Part shown: in pieces, positions 23,993 through 32,194 of the stretch | Numbering within the stretch: the first letter of the stretch is position 1 | How the letters are laid out: the number at the start of each line of letters is the position of its first letter | Source: a bacterium | GTDB taxonomy: Bacteria; Bacillota_I; Bacilli_A; Izemoplasmatales; Hujiaoplasmataceae | DNA: 32,346 bases | Direction of reading: 5' to 3' | Assembly (NCBI GenBank): GCA_030684695.1 | Contig: JAUXXX010000072.1 | Location: forward strand, 1-32,346 | Translations under genes and position numbers: made by a program | The notes under the pieces: model-generated | Database searches by the model: none | What the model saw: the letters and a program-made list of their open reading frames with translations, nothing else | Told to the model about the DNA's origin: nothing

Positions 23993-25267
23993 TTGAGTGA
24001 AAAATATTATACCATCTCGGCCTTAAATGCCTACATAAAAGCGAAGTTTGAAAATGACCCAGCGCTTGCTAGGATTTTACTACAGGCCGAGATTTCTAAT
24101 TTCAAACGACATTCGAGTGGACATCTTTACTTTTCTTTGAAAGATGAGAAGTCTCAAATCAGTGCAATTATGTTTTCATCGAGTGCTAATAAACTGTCTT
24201 TTTCTCCCAAAGATGGCGATAAAGTGCTCATTGAAGGACGGATTTCAGTTTACGAAACAGTTGGAAATTACCAAGTGTATGTGAACAAGATGAATCTGGA
24301 TGGCATCGGCGAACTTTATCAAAAATATGAACAATTAAAAGTGAAATTGTTTGAAGCAGGATGGTTTAACGAATCAAGGAAGAAACCGATTCCTTCCTTT
24401 CCACAATCCATCGGAATCATTACTTCTCCTACAGGAGCAGCCATCCGTGATATGATTCAAATCATCTCGAGAAGATATCCATTGACCCGTGTTTATGTAT
24501 ACCCGGCGATTGTTCAAGGAATTGAAGCCAAGTTTTCCATTCGAGATCAAATCTTGAAGGCCAACAAAGATGCCTTGGTGGATGTGTTACTCGTTGGACG
24601 CGGTGGTGGATCTATCGAAGATTTATGGGCTTTTAATGAAGAAATTGTTTTAAAAGCCATCTTAGATTCCAACATTCCAATTATTTCCGCTGTTGGTCAT
24701 GAAACCGATACGACCCTTGCCGACTATGTCGCTGATTTACGCGCTCCAACTCCGTCTGGTGCCGCAGAATTGTCAGTGCCAGATCAAAAAGATTTGGTGA
24801 TCACTTTACAATCGAAACTGTCACAACTTCATTCACTTGCAAAACGTCATCTGCAACAAGAACTTAGGCATCTTCAAAAAGTTACTTCATCAAGCATTTT
24901 TCTTGATCCAAATCGAATGCTAGAAAGAAAGTACTTGACGTTTGATCATCTTGTTGAGCGACTGGAACAAGCTAAACCAACACATTTGCTTGAGAAAAAT
25001 AAAGATCGTTTGCAACACGTACAAGAAATTTTACGATTCAATTATTACCGTAATTTACAATCATATGGAGAGAAATACCGGCAGTTTATCACAATACTCG
25101 ATGCAACTAGTCCACTCAAAGTATTAAAACAAGGGTATGGCTTAATTGAAAAACAAGGACAAGTGCAATCCAATATTCAAAAATTACACACCAATGATGT
25201 CATCCAAATAAGACTGAGTGATGGAAGTATCGATGCCTCGATTTTATCCATCAGAAAGGAAGAATAA
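23993..25267 (+). CDS. xseA: Exodeoxyribonuclease VII large subunit
   Basis: XseA with several XseB chains degrades single-stranded DNA from both ends. The N-terminal OB domain (about 1-100, ISALNAYIKAKFE, HLYFSLKDEKSQISAIMF) is followed by the catalytic domain with GIITSPTGAAIRDM, LLVGRGGGSIEDLWAFNEE and AVGHETDTTLADYVADLRAPTPSGAAE, and then a helical region that carries the small subunits. I place the start at TTG 23993, 9 bases after AGGAAGG, giving MSEKYYTISALN, the usual N-terminus. The ATG at 23984 touches the ribosome binding site. Length 424 residues. Confidence 0.95.
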   Translation: MSEKYYTISALNAYIKAKFENDPALARILLQAEISNFKRHSSGHLYFSLKDEKSQISAIMFSSSANKLSFSPKDGDKVLIEGRISVYETVGNYQVYVNKMNLDGIGELYQKYEQLKVKLFEAGWFNESRKKPIPSFPQSIGIITSPTGAAIRDMIQIISRRYPLTRVYVYPAIVQGIEAKFSIRDQILKANKDALVDVLLVGRGGGSIEDLWAFNEEIVLKAILDSNIPIISAVGHETDTTLADYVADLRAPTPSGAAELSVPDQKDLVITLQSKLSQLHSLAKRHLQQELRHLQKVTSSSIFLDPNRMLERKYLTFDHLVERLEQAKPTHLLEKNKDRLQHVQEILRFNYYRNLQSYGEKYRQFITILDATSPLKVLKQGYGLIEKQGQVQSNIQKLHTNDVIQIRLSDGSIDASILSIRKEE

Positions 25268-25268
25268 T

Positions 25269-25487
25269 ATGGAAAAAATCACTTTTGAAGAAGCAATGAG
25301 ACAACTCGAGATCATCGTGAAAGAATTAGAAAATGGCAATTTACCTTTAGAAAGATCCATGACTGCTTATGCAGAAGGAGTCAAGTTAGCAAAGATTTGC
25401 CATGATTTACTAAAAAATGCAGAGTCATTGATTGTAAAAATGGAAAAAGATGGAAACTGGGTTGATTTACCAAAAATTTCTGAATAA
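25269..25487 (+). CDS. xseB: Exodeoxyribonuclease VII small subunit
   Basis: XseB is a 72-residue helical hairpin that binds along XseA. The typical pattern is complete: ITFEEAMRQLEIIVKELENGNLPLERSMTAYAEGVKLAKICHDLLKNAE. The ATG at 25269 lies one base after the xseA stop, with AAAGGA about 9 bases upstream. A longer in-frame extension to 25218 overlaps xseA and lacks support. Confidence 0.96.
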   Translation: MEKITFEEAMRQLEIIVKELENGNLPLERSMTAYAEGVKLAKICHDLLKNAESLIVKMEKDGNWVDLPKISE

Positions 25488-25619
25488 ATCATTGATTCAT
25501 AGTTTTTCTTACTAGATATTTCAACTTAATTCATTCATAAATTCATTTCATTCGAAAGATTAATGATTGATTCACCGTACTATGTAGTGTTCCTTGTAGG
25601 AACGAACAGGAGTGATACA

Positions 25620-27296
25620 TTGCTTAAACAACTGACCGTGCGACAATTTGCGATAATCTCAGATATCACGATTGATTTTAAAGAAGGAATGACCGTACTT
25701 ACTGGCGAAACCGGTGCAGGAAAGAGTTTGCTTATTGATGCCATTTCTTTCATCATAGGAGATCGTGCCAGTTCTGACATGATCCGTTCTGGAGCTGAAA
25801 AAGCTGAAGTGATCGCTTTGTTTGAGGTTTATAACGAACATGTACTTAATGGCTTACAACGTCTTCGTGCTGATGATGGCAATAAGCTAGTGATTTATCG
25901 AGATATTACCCTACAAAATAAGAATACAATCAAAATTAACAAAGTGAGTGTTTCCTTACAACAACTAAGAGATATTACGAAGCATCTAGCTGATGTACAT
26001 TCACAGTTTGATACGCAACGCCTGATCAATCCGGATAATTACTTGGGATTAATTGATCATTACAAGCCTGAATTACTCCGACCATATCTGGAAAGGTATC
26101 GTCAGGATTTGCACTTGTATCAACAATCATTACAATCCATGCATCAATTGGAAAAAAGTAAAAAAGATCTCTTAGAAAAACAGGAGATCTATCGATATCA
26201 ATTATCAGAACTTTTGAAGTTGTCGTTGAGTGTTGACGAAGAGACTACGCTCATTCAAGAGACGAAATGGATGCAAAATTTTGATAAGGTGTTTCGTGAT
26301 TTGAACGAAATCAAACAGTTATTTGAAGAACACCATTTGTTAGATGGCTTGTATGAAATAAAGGTAAAACTAGAACATTTATCGCAGTCGATGTCAGAAT
26401 ATGAAACATATCTTGCAAAATGTAGTGATTTCTATTATGAATTTGACGATTTATCGATGACTGTATCGAATTCCATTGAAAAACTTAGCTTTGATCCCTT
26501 GGAATTAGATCGCATGATAGAACGACTACATACCATTCAACAAGCAAAGAAAAAGTATCAGATGACGATTCCTGAACTGCTAGAACACCAAGCCTATGTA
26601 CAAAGTGTGCTGGATCGAACGGATCATTTTGATGAGTTGCTTCAAAAGGCACAAGAAGAAGTCAAGAAATTTTATCAAATTGTCGTCAAATCAGCCAAAG
26701 AAGTATCCATCATTCGTCAAGAAATCGCTCATAAAATTACTCACCAGTTAGGAACTGTATTTCAAGAATTGGTATTACCACATACCATTTTTGAGATAAC
26801 ATTTCAGCCCATGGAATTCACCACTCCTTATGTATCAAGCGTATTTACAGAAAATGGTGTTGATATTATTGAGTTTATGATTACGACGAATCCAGGAGAA
26901 CCGCTTAAACCGCTCAATAAAACCGTATCTGGTGGTGAGATGAGTCGCATTATGTTGGCATTTAAAACGATTTTCATTCAAAGCCAGCAATTAGAGACGA
27001 TTGTATTTGATGAAATTGATACAGGAATTAGTGGGCACATTGCCAAACAAATCGCCAAAAAGATACGATCGATTGCATCATCCACACAAGTAATTTCAAT
27101 TAGTCATCTACCACAAGTCGTCGCCATAGCAAAAACGCATCTGTATGTTCAAAAATTAGAAATAGACAAGCGTACGACAGCTTCCCTTCGCGAACTTCAG
27201 TTTGAAGAGCGAGTTCAAGCCATTGCGGAAATGATTTCTGGGTCTACTCCATCAAGAGCAGCCATTGAAAGCGCAAAAGAATTATTGCTCAACTAA
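25620..27296 (+). CDS. recN: DNA repair protein RecN
   Basis: RecN is an SMC-like ATPase that works early at double-strand breaks. Walker A is GETGAGKS (residues 29-36), the signature SGGEMSRIMLAFK starts at residue 437, and Walker B is VFDEIDTGISG near 462. A long coiled-coil part with many charged residues lies in between. The start TTG at 25620 is preferred because AGGAG ends 7 bases before it and MLKQLTVRQFAII is the usual N-terminus; the frame continues to an ATG at 25563 without a ribosome site. Length 558. In most Firmicutes ispA, dxs, tlyA and argR lie between xseB and recN; none is present here. Confidence 0.96.
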   Translation: MLKQLTVRQFAIISDITIDFKEGMTVLTGETGAGKSLLIDAISFIIGDRASSDMIRSGAEKAEVIALFEVYNEHVLNGLQRLRADDGNKLVIYRDITLQNKNTIKINKVSVSLQQLRDITKHLADVHSQFDTQRLINPDNYLGLIDHYKPELLRPYLERYRQDLHLYQQSLQSMHQLEKSKKDLLEKQEIYRYQLSELLKLSLSVDEETTLIQETKWMQNFDKVFRDLNEIKQLFEEHHLLDGLYEIKVKLEHLSQSMSEYETYLAKCSDFYYEFDDLSMTVSNSIEKLSFDPLELDRMIERLHTIQQAKKKYQMTIPELLEHQAYVQSVLDRTDHFDELLQKAQEEVKKFYQIVVKSAKEVSIIRQEIAHKITHQLGTVFQELVLPHTIFEITFQPMEFTTPYVSSVFTENGVDIIEFMITTNPGEPLKPLNKTVSGGEMSRIMLAFKTIFIQSQQLETIVFDEIDTGISGHIAKQIAKKIRSIASSTQVISISHLPQVVAIAKTHLYVQKLEIDKRTTASLRELQFEERVQAIAEMISGSTPSRAAIESAKELLLN

Positions 27297-27298
27297 AA

Positions 27299-27331
27299 GA
27301 AAAGAGGATGTCTGTCGACAACCTCTTTTTA
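27299..27331. terminator. Two-way terminator between recN and the small membrane protein
   Basis: AAAGAGG (27301-27307) with CCTCTTT (27322-27328) plus an inner TGTC/GACA helix and T-runs on both strands. The stop codon of the minus-strand gene lies at its edge. Confidence 0.87.
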
Positions 27332-27502
27332 TCCGTTCAAAACTTGAATCATTCCGTAAATCGCTGCAATGAGCATACCAAGGAAAAATCCGACTGCAAG
27401 GAAAACAATAAGCATTTTTCCTCCGCGAGATTTCAATGGATTATAAGATTTCACTTCAACTTCTTCTTGAATTGGTTTTGGACGTTTTTTACTTTCTGGC
27501 AT
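27329..27502 (-). CDS. 57-residue single-span membrane protein of unknown function
   Basis: The frame reads ATG at 27502 to TAA at 27329. A basic and Pro-rich cytoplasmic start (MPESKKRPKPIQEEVEVKSY), then SRGGK, then one membrane segment (about residues 30-52) rich in Gly and small residues (VGFFLGMLIAAIYG), then a short tail. GAGGTGA lies 5 bases before the ATG, a TATAAT lies at 27539-27534, and a terminator overlaps the stop, so the transcription unit is complete. I do not recognise the family. The charge pattern predicts the N-terminus inside the cell. The gene is convergent with recN. Confidence 0.8.
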   Translation of the reverse strand: MPESKKRPKPIQEEVEVKSYNPLKSRGGKMLIVFLAVGFFLGMLIAAIYGMIQVLNG

Positions 27503-27809
27503 ACAATCACCTCATGGTTTAGATTTCGTCACTATTATACCTTACATCTAAAAAAAAGAAAAGATAGAAGATTGGAATGTTTTACTAATATCTGTGTTTT
27601 TGCTATTTGTATTGCTCTGTAGTTCTAAATAATTCTAATAATGTGGACTCAAAAAAAATAGGGTTGAATATATCGATATGAATGAGTAAGTGACAATTTC
27701 GAGAGTTGGTACAAAAATGTGAATCTATGAGATTAAAAAATGACTTTGATGATATATCATTGAAGAACGATACTTCAAAGACCCTCAAGGTGGAATCTTC
27801 CCTATTTCT
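27503..27809. other. Gene-poor AT-rich spacer between the small membrane protein and the DEAD-box gene
   Basis: The gap up to the helicase start at 27876 is 373 bases. At its left edge is the -10 box of the minus-strand small protein, and at its right edge the helicase promoter. In between I see short perfect palindromes (ATATCGATAT near 27670, TGATATATCA near 27750) and a minus-strand frame of 80 codons that lacks a ribosome site. I find no convincing gene or known RNA. Confidence 0.5.
27534..27539 (-). promoter_or_regulatory. -10 box for the 57-residue membrane protein gene
   Basis: Minus-strand TATAAT (27539-27534) lies 31 bases before the ATG. The -35 region is T-rich and weak. Confidence 0.5.
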
Positions 27810-27838
27810 TTTACATTTAGAGCATTTTAAGGTATAAT
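27810..27838 (+). promoter_or_regulatory. Promoter for the DEAD-box helicase gene
   Basis: TTTACA (27810-27815) and TATAAT (27833-27838) with a 17-base spacer. Transcription would start near 27845, which rules out the ATG at 27837 as start codon. Confidence 0.78.
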
Positions 27839-27875
27839 GAAGCATGTAAATTCACATAGAATGGAAGTGAAGCCC

Positions 27876-29171
27876 GTGAATTCAACGAAAAGTTTTATTA
27901 ATGAAGCACTCGATGCTTTAAAATTCAAACAATGGACACCAGTTCAAGAACTTGTGATACCAGCCTTACGAAAAAACCAAAGCGCAATTGTACAGTCGGT
28001 CACCGGATCTGGGAAAACCCATAGCTATCTGGTGCCCCTTTTTGAAAAAATGGACCCGACTCAACAAACTCTTCAAGCGGTGATTAGTGCTCCAACAAGA
28101 GAACTTGCCAAACAAATCTTTGACTTTGCCAAACAAATAGCCTCATTTTCCAAAGATCCTATTGATGTTCGGTTGTATACAGGTGGAACGGATCGGGATC
28201 GTGAAATCAAGCGTCTAGAAAAATCAATTCCAATGATTGCCATTGGAACCCCTGGGAAACTAAAAGATTTTGTTATCCAAGCAAAAGTGCTACCTACTCA
28301 TCAAGCATCGATATTAATCATTGATGAAGCCGATATGACCATGGACGAAGGCTTTTTAGAAGATGTTGATTTGGTTGCGGCTACACTGCCCAAAACAGCG
28401 CAAGTTGTTGTTGTTTCTGCGACAATCCCAGATCAAATTCAACCTTTCTTGAAGAAGTATTTACATCAACCACTGATGCTTCAAATCGAGCAAGAACAAC
28501 TTACTTCCTTGAACATACGACATACGTTATTAAAAACCAAAGAAAAACAACGGATTGATGTCCTGAAAGAGTTGACTCAAGCGATTAATCCATATTTATC
28601 CATTGTTTTTTGTAATACCAAAGAATCCGCTGAACTGGTTTTTCAAGCAATGGATTCTTGGGGAAAGAATGCTGTTTTGATTCATGGTGGAGTAGAACCA
28701 CGTAAACGCAGACAAATTATTAAAAATATCCATGAGCTTCAATACCAATACATCGTAGCTACCGATATCATCTCTCGTGGTATGGACATTGATAACATCA
28801 GTCATATCATTAACTATGAACTTCCAGAAGACGTCGAGTTTTATGTTCATCGAAGTGGAAGAACAGGTCGGATGGCTAAAGATGGAGAATGTATCTCCTT
28901 ATATGGTTATGAAAACGATGAGTATTTAAATAAGCTTGTAACCAAAGGGTTACACCCTGTGTACCGTCAGTTAAGCAAAGGGGTTATTGTTGACGCTCCA
29001 GCTAGAAATCAACGCAGTAGCCGTCAACACTATCAAGCAGACCCATCAAAAGTTCGTCGGATTGTAGGGAATCGTCCTACGACTGTGAAACCAGGTTATA
29101 AAAAGAAGTACAACGAAGCAGTACAAAAAGCGACTAAAAAGATCGCTAGAAAAAGTGGAAATCGGCCATGA
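27876..29171 (+). CDS. DEAD-box RNA helicase, CshB-like
   Basis: The helicase unwinds short RNA duplexes with ATP; relatives act in cold growth, ribosome assembly or RNA decay. Motifs in order: Q motif (FKQWTPVQ), I (TGSGKT), Ia (PTRELA), TPGKL, II (DEAD), III (SAT), V (ATDIISRGMDI) and VI (HRSGRTGRMAKDG). The C-terminal tail is basic (KKYNEAVQKATKKIARKSGNR), probably for RNA contact. I prefer GTG at 27876 as start, with GGAAG 8 bases upstream and located after the promoter; ATG 27861 is an alternative. Length 431. Compact, with no extra RNA-binding domain, it fits CshB. Its TGA overlaps the nfo ATG. Confidence 0.93.
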   Translation: MNSTKSFINEALDALKFKQWTPVQELVIPALRKNQSAIVQSVTGSGKTHSYLVPLFEKMDPTQQTLQAVISAPTRELAKQIFDFAKQIASFSKDPIDVRLYTGGTDRDREIKRLEKSIPMIAIGTPGKLKDFVIQAKVLPTHQASILIIDEADMTMDEGFLEDVDLVAATLPKTAQVVVVSATIPDQIQPFLKKYLHQPLMLQIEQEQLTSLNIRHTLLKTKEKQRIDVLKELTQAINPYLSIVFCNTKESAELVFQAMDSWGKNAVLIHGGVEPRKRRQIIKNIHELQYQYIVATDIISRGMDIDNISHIINYELPEDVEFYVHRSGRTGRMAKDGECISLYGYENDEYLNKLVTKGLHPVYRQLSKGVIVDAPARNQRSSRQHYQADPSKVRRIVGNRPTTVKPGYKKKYNEAVQKATKKIARKSGNRP

Positions 29172-30088
29172 TGATTTTAGGTTCTCATGTTTCTCTTGGT
29201 GGAAATGATCAATTCTTAGGAAGTGTCAAAGAGGCTCTTTCTTATCAAGCGAATGCATTCATGGTATACACAGGAGCGCCTCAAAATACGCTTCGCAAAT
29301 CAATCACACAGATGAAAATCAAAGAAGCACATGAGTTGATTCGTTCTTCTCAAATACAGTTTGAGCATATTATCGTTCACGCACCTTACATTGTAAACCT
29401 TGGTAATCCTGATCCTGAGAAACGGAACTTTGCTGTATCGTTTTTGATTGAAGAAGTAAAACGAACGCATGAACTTGGATCAAAAGTCATGGTATTACAC
29501 CCAGGTGCACACATGGGTGATGGACCAGAATTAGGGATACAACGGATTTCGGAAGGCTTACAACAAATCATCGACCAAACCATTGATTATCCTGTTACCA
29601 TTGCTTTAGAAAGCATGGCAGGAAAAGGAACAGAAGTCGGAAGAAACTTTCAGGAATTAGCCGCAATCATCAAATCAACCAATCGGTCTTCTAGAATTGG
29701 AGTTTGCTATGACACTTGTCATACTTCCGATGCTGGATATTATGTAAAAACGAGTTTTGATGATGTGTTAGCAGAGTTTGACTCCGTCATTGGCTTATCA
29801 TATTTAAAAGTATTACATGTGAATGATTCTAAAAACCCACAGGGTGCAATGAAAGATCGACATGAAAACATTGGTTTTGGTACTCTTGGTTTCGATGTAT
29901 TACATAGCGTGATTACCCATCCAAAATTAACTCACATACCCAAAATACTTGAAACCCCTTATGTGGAAGATCCTTTGAAGGAAAATGCATCTTATCCTCC
30001 TTATGCCTATGAAATTCAAATGATTCATCAGGGAACATTTAACCCTAAACTCAAAGAAATCATTGTCCAAAATAGAGGTATTATATGA
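29168..30088 (+). CDS. nfo: Endonuclease IV (AP endonuclease)
   Basis: Nfo cuts DNA at abasic sites with three zinc ions. The zinc ligands are in their usual motifs: GSHVSLGG at the start, VHAPYIVNLGNPD, LHPGAHMG, ALESMAGKGTEVG, GVCYDTCHTSDAGY, LHVNDSKNPQGAMKDRHENIGFGTLG and ILETPYVE. The 306 residues are close to the family length. The start is ATG 29168, in ATGA overlap with the helicase, or ATG 29171 immediately after. The stop again overlaps the next ATG, so helicase, nfo and trmL form a coupled operon. Confidence 0.97.
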   Translation: MMILGSHVSLGGNDQFLGSVKEALSYQANAFMVYTGAPQNTLRKSITQMKIKEAHELIRSSQIQFEHIIVHAPYIVNLGNPDPEKRNFAVSFLIEEVKRTHELGSKVMVLHPGAHMGDGPELGIQRISEGLQQIIDQTIDYPVTIALESMAGKGTEVGRNFQELAAIIKSTNRSSRIGVCYDTCHTSDAGYYVKTSFDDVLAEFDSVIGLSYLKVLHVNDSKNPQGAMKDRHENIGFGTLGFDVLHSVITHPKLTHIPKILETPYVEDPLKENASYPPYAYEIQMIHQGTFNPKLKEIIVQNRGII

Positions 30089-30609
30089 GTCTTCATGTTG
30101 TATTATACTGTCCAGAAATTCCACAAAATACAGGAAATATCATGAGAACATGTGCCGCAACCAACGCAACATTGCATTTAATCGAACCATTGGGGTTTAA
30201 ACTAGATCCAAAATCGATTAAGCGAAGTGGTGTGAATTACCTAGAACATGTCAATTATCATGTATATCCCACCTGGGACCACTTTCTTCAAAACAATAAC
30301 CCCCAAAAAATGGTTTTCTTAACGCGATATGGTTTTAAAACACCCGATCAAATAGATATGTCTTCGATAGATGAAGAGCTCTTTTTAGTGTTTGGAAAAG
30401 AATCTACAGGGATTCCAAAGGAAATCTTACGCAATCATCTTGAATTTTGTGTACGATTGCCAATGAGCGAACAGGTCCGTAGTCTCAATCTTGCAAATAC
30501 TGTTTGTACGATTGTATACGAAGCCAAAAGGCAACAACAATACCATGGGTTATTTATACATGAACCAGAGAGCATGAAAGGTCCAAATTGGCTTTTAGAA
30601 GAGGAATAG
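30085..30609 (+). CDS. trmL: tRNA (cytidine/uridine-34-2'-O)-methyltransferase TrmL
   Basis: TrmL is a SPOUT enzyme that methylates the 2'-OH of the wobble base in leucine tRNAs using SAM. Conserved motifs: LYCPEIPQNTGNIMRTCAAT at the start, LIEPLGFKLD, KRSGVNYLEHV, the knot motifs LVFGKESTGIP and VRLPMSEQVRSLNLANTVCTIVYEA. The 174 residues are typical of the minimal family. It overlaps nfo by 4 bases and ends the helicase operon. Confidence 0.96.
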   Translation: MSLHVVLYCPEIPQNTGNIMRTCAATNATLHLIEPLGFKLDPKSIKRSGVNYLEHVNYHVYPTWDHFLQNNNPQKMVFLTRYGFKTPDQIDMSSIDEELFLVFGKESTGIPKEILRNHLEFCVRLPMSEQVRSLNLANTVCTIVYEAKRQQQYHGLFIHEPESMKGPNWLLEEE

Positions 30610-30632
30610 TAAGTAATTTTAGGAAAAACTAT

Positions 30633-30661
30633 GTGACTGTTTACGGATAATACGTTATAAT
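30633..30661 (+). promoter_or_regulatory. Promoter for the DUF402 gene
   Basis: GTGACT (30633-30638) and TATAAT (30656-30661) with a 17-base spacer, 37 bases before the ATG. The -35 has two mismatches. Confidence 0.6.
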
Positions 30662-30698
30662 AATTTTGATATACCTTATGAAATAAGAGGACGTAATC

Positions 30699-31217
30699 AT
30701 GTTATCGATTGGGAAGAAAGTGGTTGTTCAAAGTTATAAACACGATAAAACGTTACATCGTATTTGGCAAGAAGCTACGGTCTTACACGAAGACGACGAA
30801 AAAATCATTGTAGCGAATAAACGAACAAAAGTTATTGAAGCGAACGGTCGTTTTTGGTTTACAAAAGAACCATCTGTTACCTACTTTTTTAAGCATCAAT
30901 GGTACAATGTGATTGGAATTATCAAACCAACAGGTATTTCTTATTATTGTAATCTATCATCGCCCATCACCTACGATCAGGAAGCCTTAAAATACATTGA
31001 TTATGACCTTGATGTAAAAGTGTCCATTGATCACTTGCAAACATTGCTTGATCAAAATGAGTATAAGAAACACCAAGCCATGATGTCATATCCCAAAGAA
31101 ATTACATCCATTCTCGAACAAGAACTTCAACATTTACAACGTCGGATCATGCAAATGAATGAACCTTTTCAACCAGAAGTTATCCAAAGATGGTACACGA
31201 TATTTCAAACATTATAA
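30699..31217 (+). CDS. DUF402 nucleoside tri-/diphosphatase (Ntdp-like)
   Basis: The 172 residues match the Ntdp/YgaC-type DUF402 family, which hydrolyses nucleoside tri- and diphosphates with a metal ion. Visible family features are the N-terminal barrel (GKKVVVQSYKHDKTLHRIWQEATVL), WYNVIGIIKPTGISYYCNLSSP, YIDYDLDVKV with the acidic metal ligands, LLDQNEYKKH and a helical C-terminal part ending in RWYTIFQTL. AAGAGGA precedes the ATG. It is a single-gene unit with its own promoter and terminator. The physiological substrate is not known from the sequence. Confidence 0.88.
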   Translation: MLSIGKKVVVQSYKHDKTLHRIWQEATVLHEDDEKIIVANKRTKVIEANGRFWFTKEPSVTYFFKHQWYNVIGIIKPTGISYYCNLSSPITYDQEALKYIDYDLDVKVSIDHLQTLLDQNEYKKHQAMMSYPKEITSILEQELQHLQRRIMQMNEPFQPEVIQRWYTIFQTL

Positions 31218-31224
31218 TACAACC

Positions 31225-31242
31225 ATAAGGATTTATCCTTAT
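31225..31242. repeat. Small hairpin after the DUF402 gene
   Basis: ATAAGGA and TCCTTAT pair perfectly around TTTA, 7 bases after the stop codon. No T-run follows, so it is not a terminator alone; it may protect the mRNA 3' end. Confidence 0.4.
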
Positions 31243-31255
31243 ATGCTTGATTTAG

Positions 31256-31286
31256 AAAGATTAATGTCAAAATTAATCTTTTTTTT
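31256..31286 (+). terminator. Terminator of the DUF402 gene
   Basis: AAAGATTAAT (31256-31265) pairs with ATTAATCTTT (31272-31281) around GTCAAA, and the T-run continues to 31286. The T-run directly joins the next gene's -10 element. Confidence 0.75.
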
Positions 31287-31294
31287 GATATAAT
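31286..31294 (+). promoter_or_regulatory. Extended -10 promoter for the RluA-type gene
   Basis: TGA-TATAAT at 31286-31294 begins within the preceding terminator's T-run. The start of transcription near 31301 favours the ATG at 31317. Confidence 0.6.
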
Positions 31295-31316
31295 AGTAAT
31301 GATTGGATGTGATACG

Positions 31317-32192
31317 ATGGACTTAATTTATAAAATCAAAAAACCAGCATCAATAAAAGATTTTTGCAAAGAAATGAATATCCCTTTAAAATTGGTAATC
31401 GTTGAAAAAAATAAGTTTATGTTCAAGGTTGGACAAGAACTAAAAACAAAAGATGACACCATACGAAAAGGTGACACCTTAACTGTCTCGATACAGGATG
31501 AGGAAATTGATGATAAAATAATTCCCATTAGTGGAACACTCGATATCATCTATGAAGATGCCTATGTCTTAATTGTCAATAAACCTTTTAACTTACCAAT
31601 GATGATTTCAAAAGCACACGTAGGTCCTACATTAGCCAACTGGATCGCGTTTTACTATCAATCTGTTGGTTTTGTTGGTCGTATTCATTATCAAAATCGT
31701 GTTGATAAGGAAGCCAGTGGACTCGTTGTGGTTTGGAAACATCGATTTGTAAAGTATCTGGTCAACTTACCAGATGCGACTCCTTTTCGACATGAACATC
31801 AAACGATTATTGAAGGTATTCTTACTCAAAAAAATGGGTGCATAGACCTACCGATTGGGAAAAAGGATGAGGAATCTGGAATTCGCGAAGTAAAAATGGA
31901 CGGCGAAGAATGTCAAACAGAGTTTAAAGTCATTCAAGAGTATAACAAACATTCCTTGATCAAAATAACCAACGAGACTGGTAGAACTCATCAAATTCGT
32001 GTACATTTTGATTATTTTAGATATCCGATTGTTGGCGACGTCATCTATAATAAGCGCGCAAAGAAGACCGACGTTTGTATGCTATATTCCAGCAAAGTGT
32101 TGTTTAGACACCCTATTACTGGCAATCCTCTCGACATTGAATTAGCAATGCCCGACCAATTCCGCAATTTCTTAAAACAACCTGGTATTTAG
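31317..32192 (+). CDS. Divergent RluA-family RNA pseudouridine synthase
   Basis: The 291-residue protein has an N-terminal part of S4-like size (about 1-70), then the RluA-type catalytic domain: IIYEDAYVLIVNKPFNLPM, the active-site motif NRVDKEASGLVVVWKH with the essential Asp, QTIIEGIL, and ETGRTHQIRVHFDYFRYPIVGDVIYN, which is strongly conserved. Usual members have HRLDKxTSG; here it is QNRVDKEASG, so the enzyme is diverged but the Asp is kept. The ATG at 31317 is preferred because the promoter puts the 5' end near 31301; ATG 31299 would be lost. Target RNA unknown. Confidence 0.88.
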   Translation: MDLIYKIKKPASIKDFCKEMNIPLKLVIVEKNKFMFKVGQELKTKDDTIRKGDTLTVSIQDEEIDDKIIPISGTLDIIYEDAYVLIVNKPFNLPMMISKAHVGPTLANWIAFYYQSVGFVGRIHYQNRVDKEASGLVVVWKHRFVKYLVNLPDATPFRHEHQTIIEGILTQKNGCIDLPIGKKDEESGIREVKMDGEECQTEFKVIQEYNKHSLIKITNETGRTHQIRVHFDYFRYPIVGDVIYNKRAKKTDVCMLYSSKVLFRHPITGNPLDIELAMPDQFRNFLKQPGI

Positions 32193-32194
32193 TT

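Noticed and set aside
25588-25612. GTTCC-TTGTA-GGAAC inverted repeat before recN, considered as a LexA box
   Set aside because: The Gram-positive SOS box has the opposite order (GAAC-N4-GTTC). The arms are short, so SOS control is not supported.
25488-25619. Terminator between xseB and recN
   Set aside because: Only a weak TGAAT/ATTCA pairing is present before a short T-run; read-through into recN seems likely.
27603-27845. Minus-strand frame of 80 codons upstream of the DEAD-box gene
   Set aside because: No ribosome site before the ATG, the frame runs through the helicase promoter, and the composition (many Ser, Phe, Cys with no fold pattern) does not look like its neighbours.
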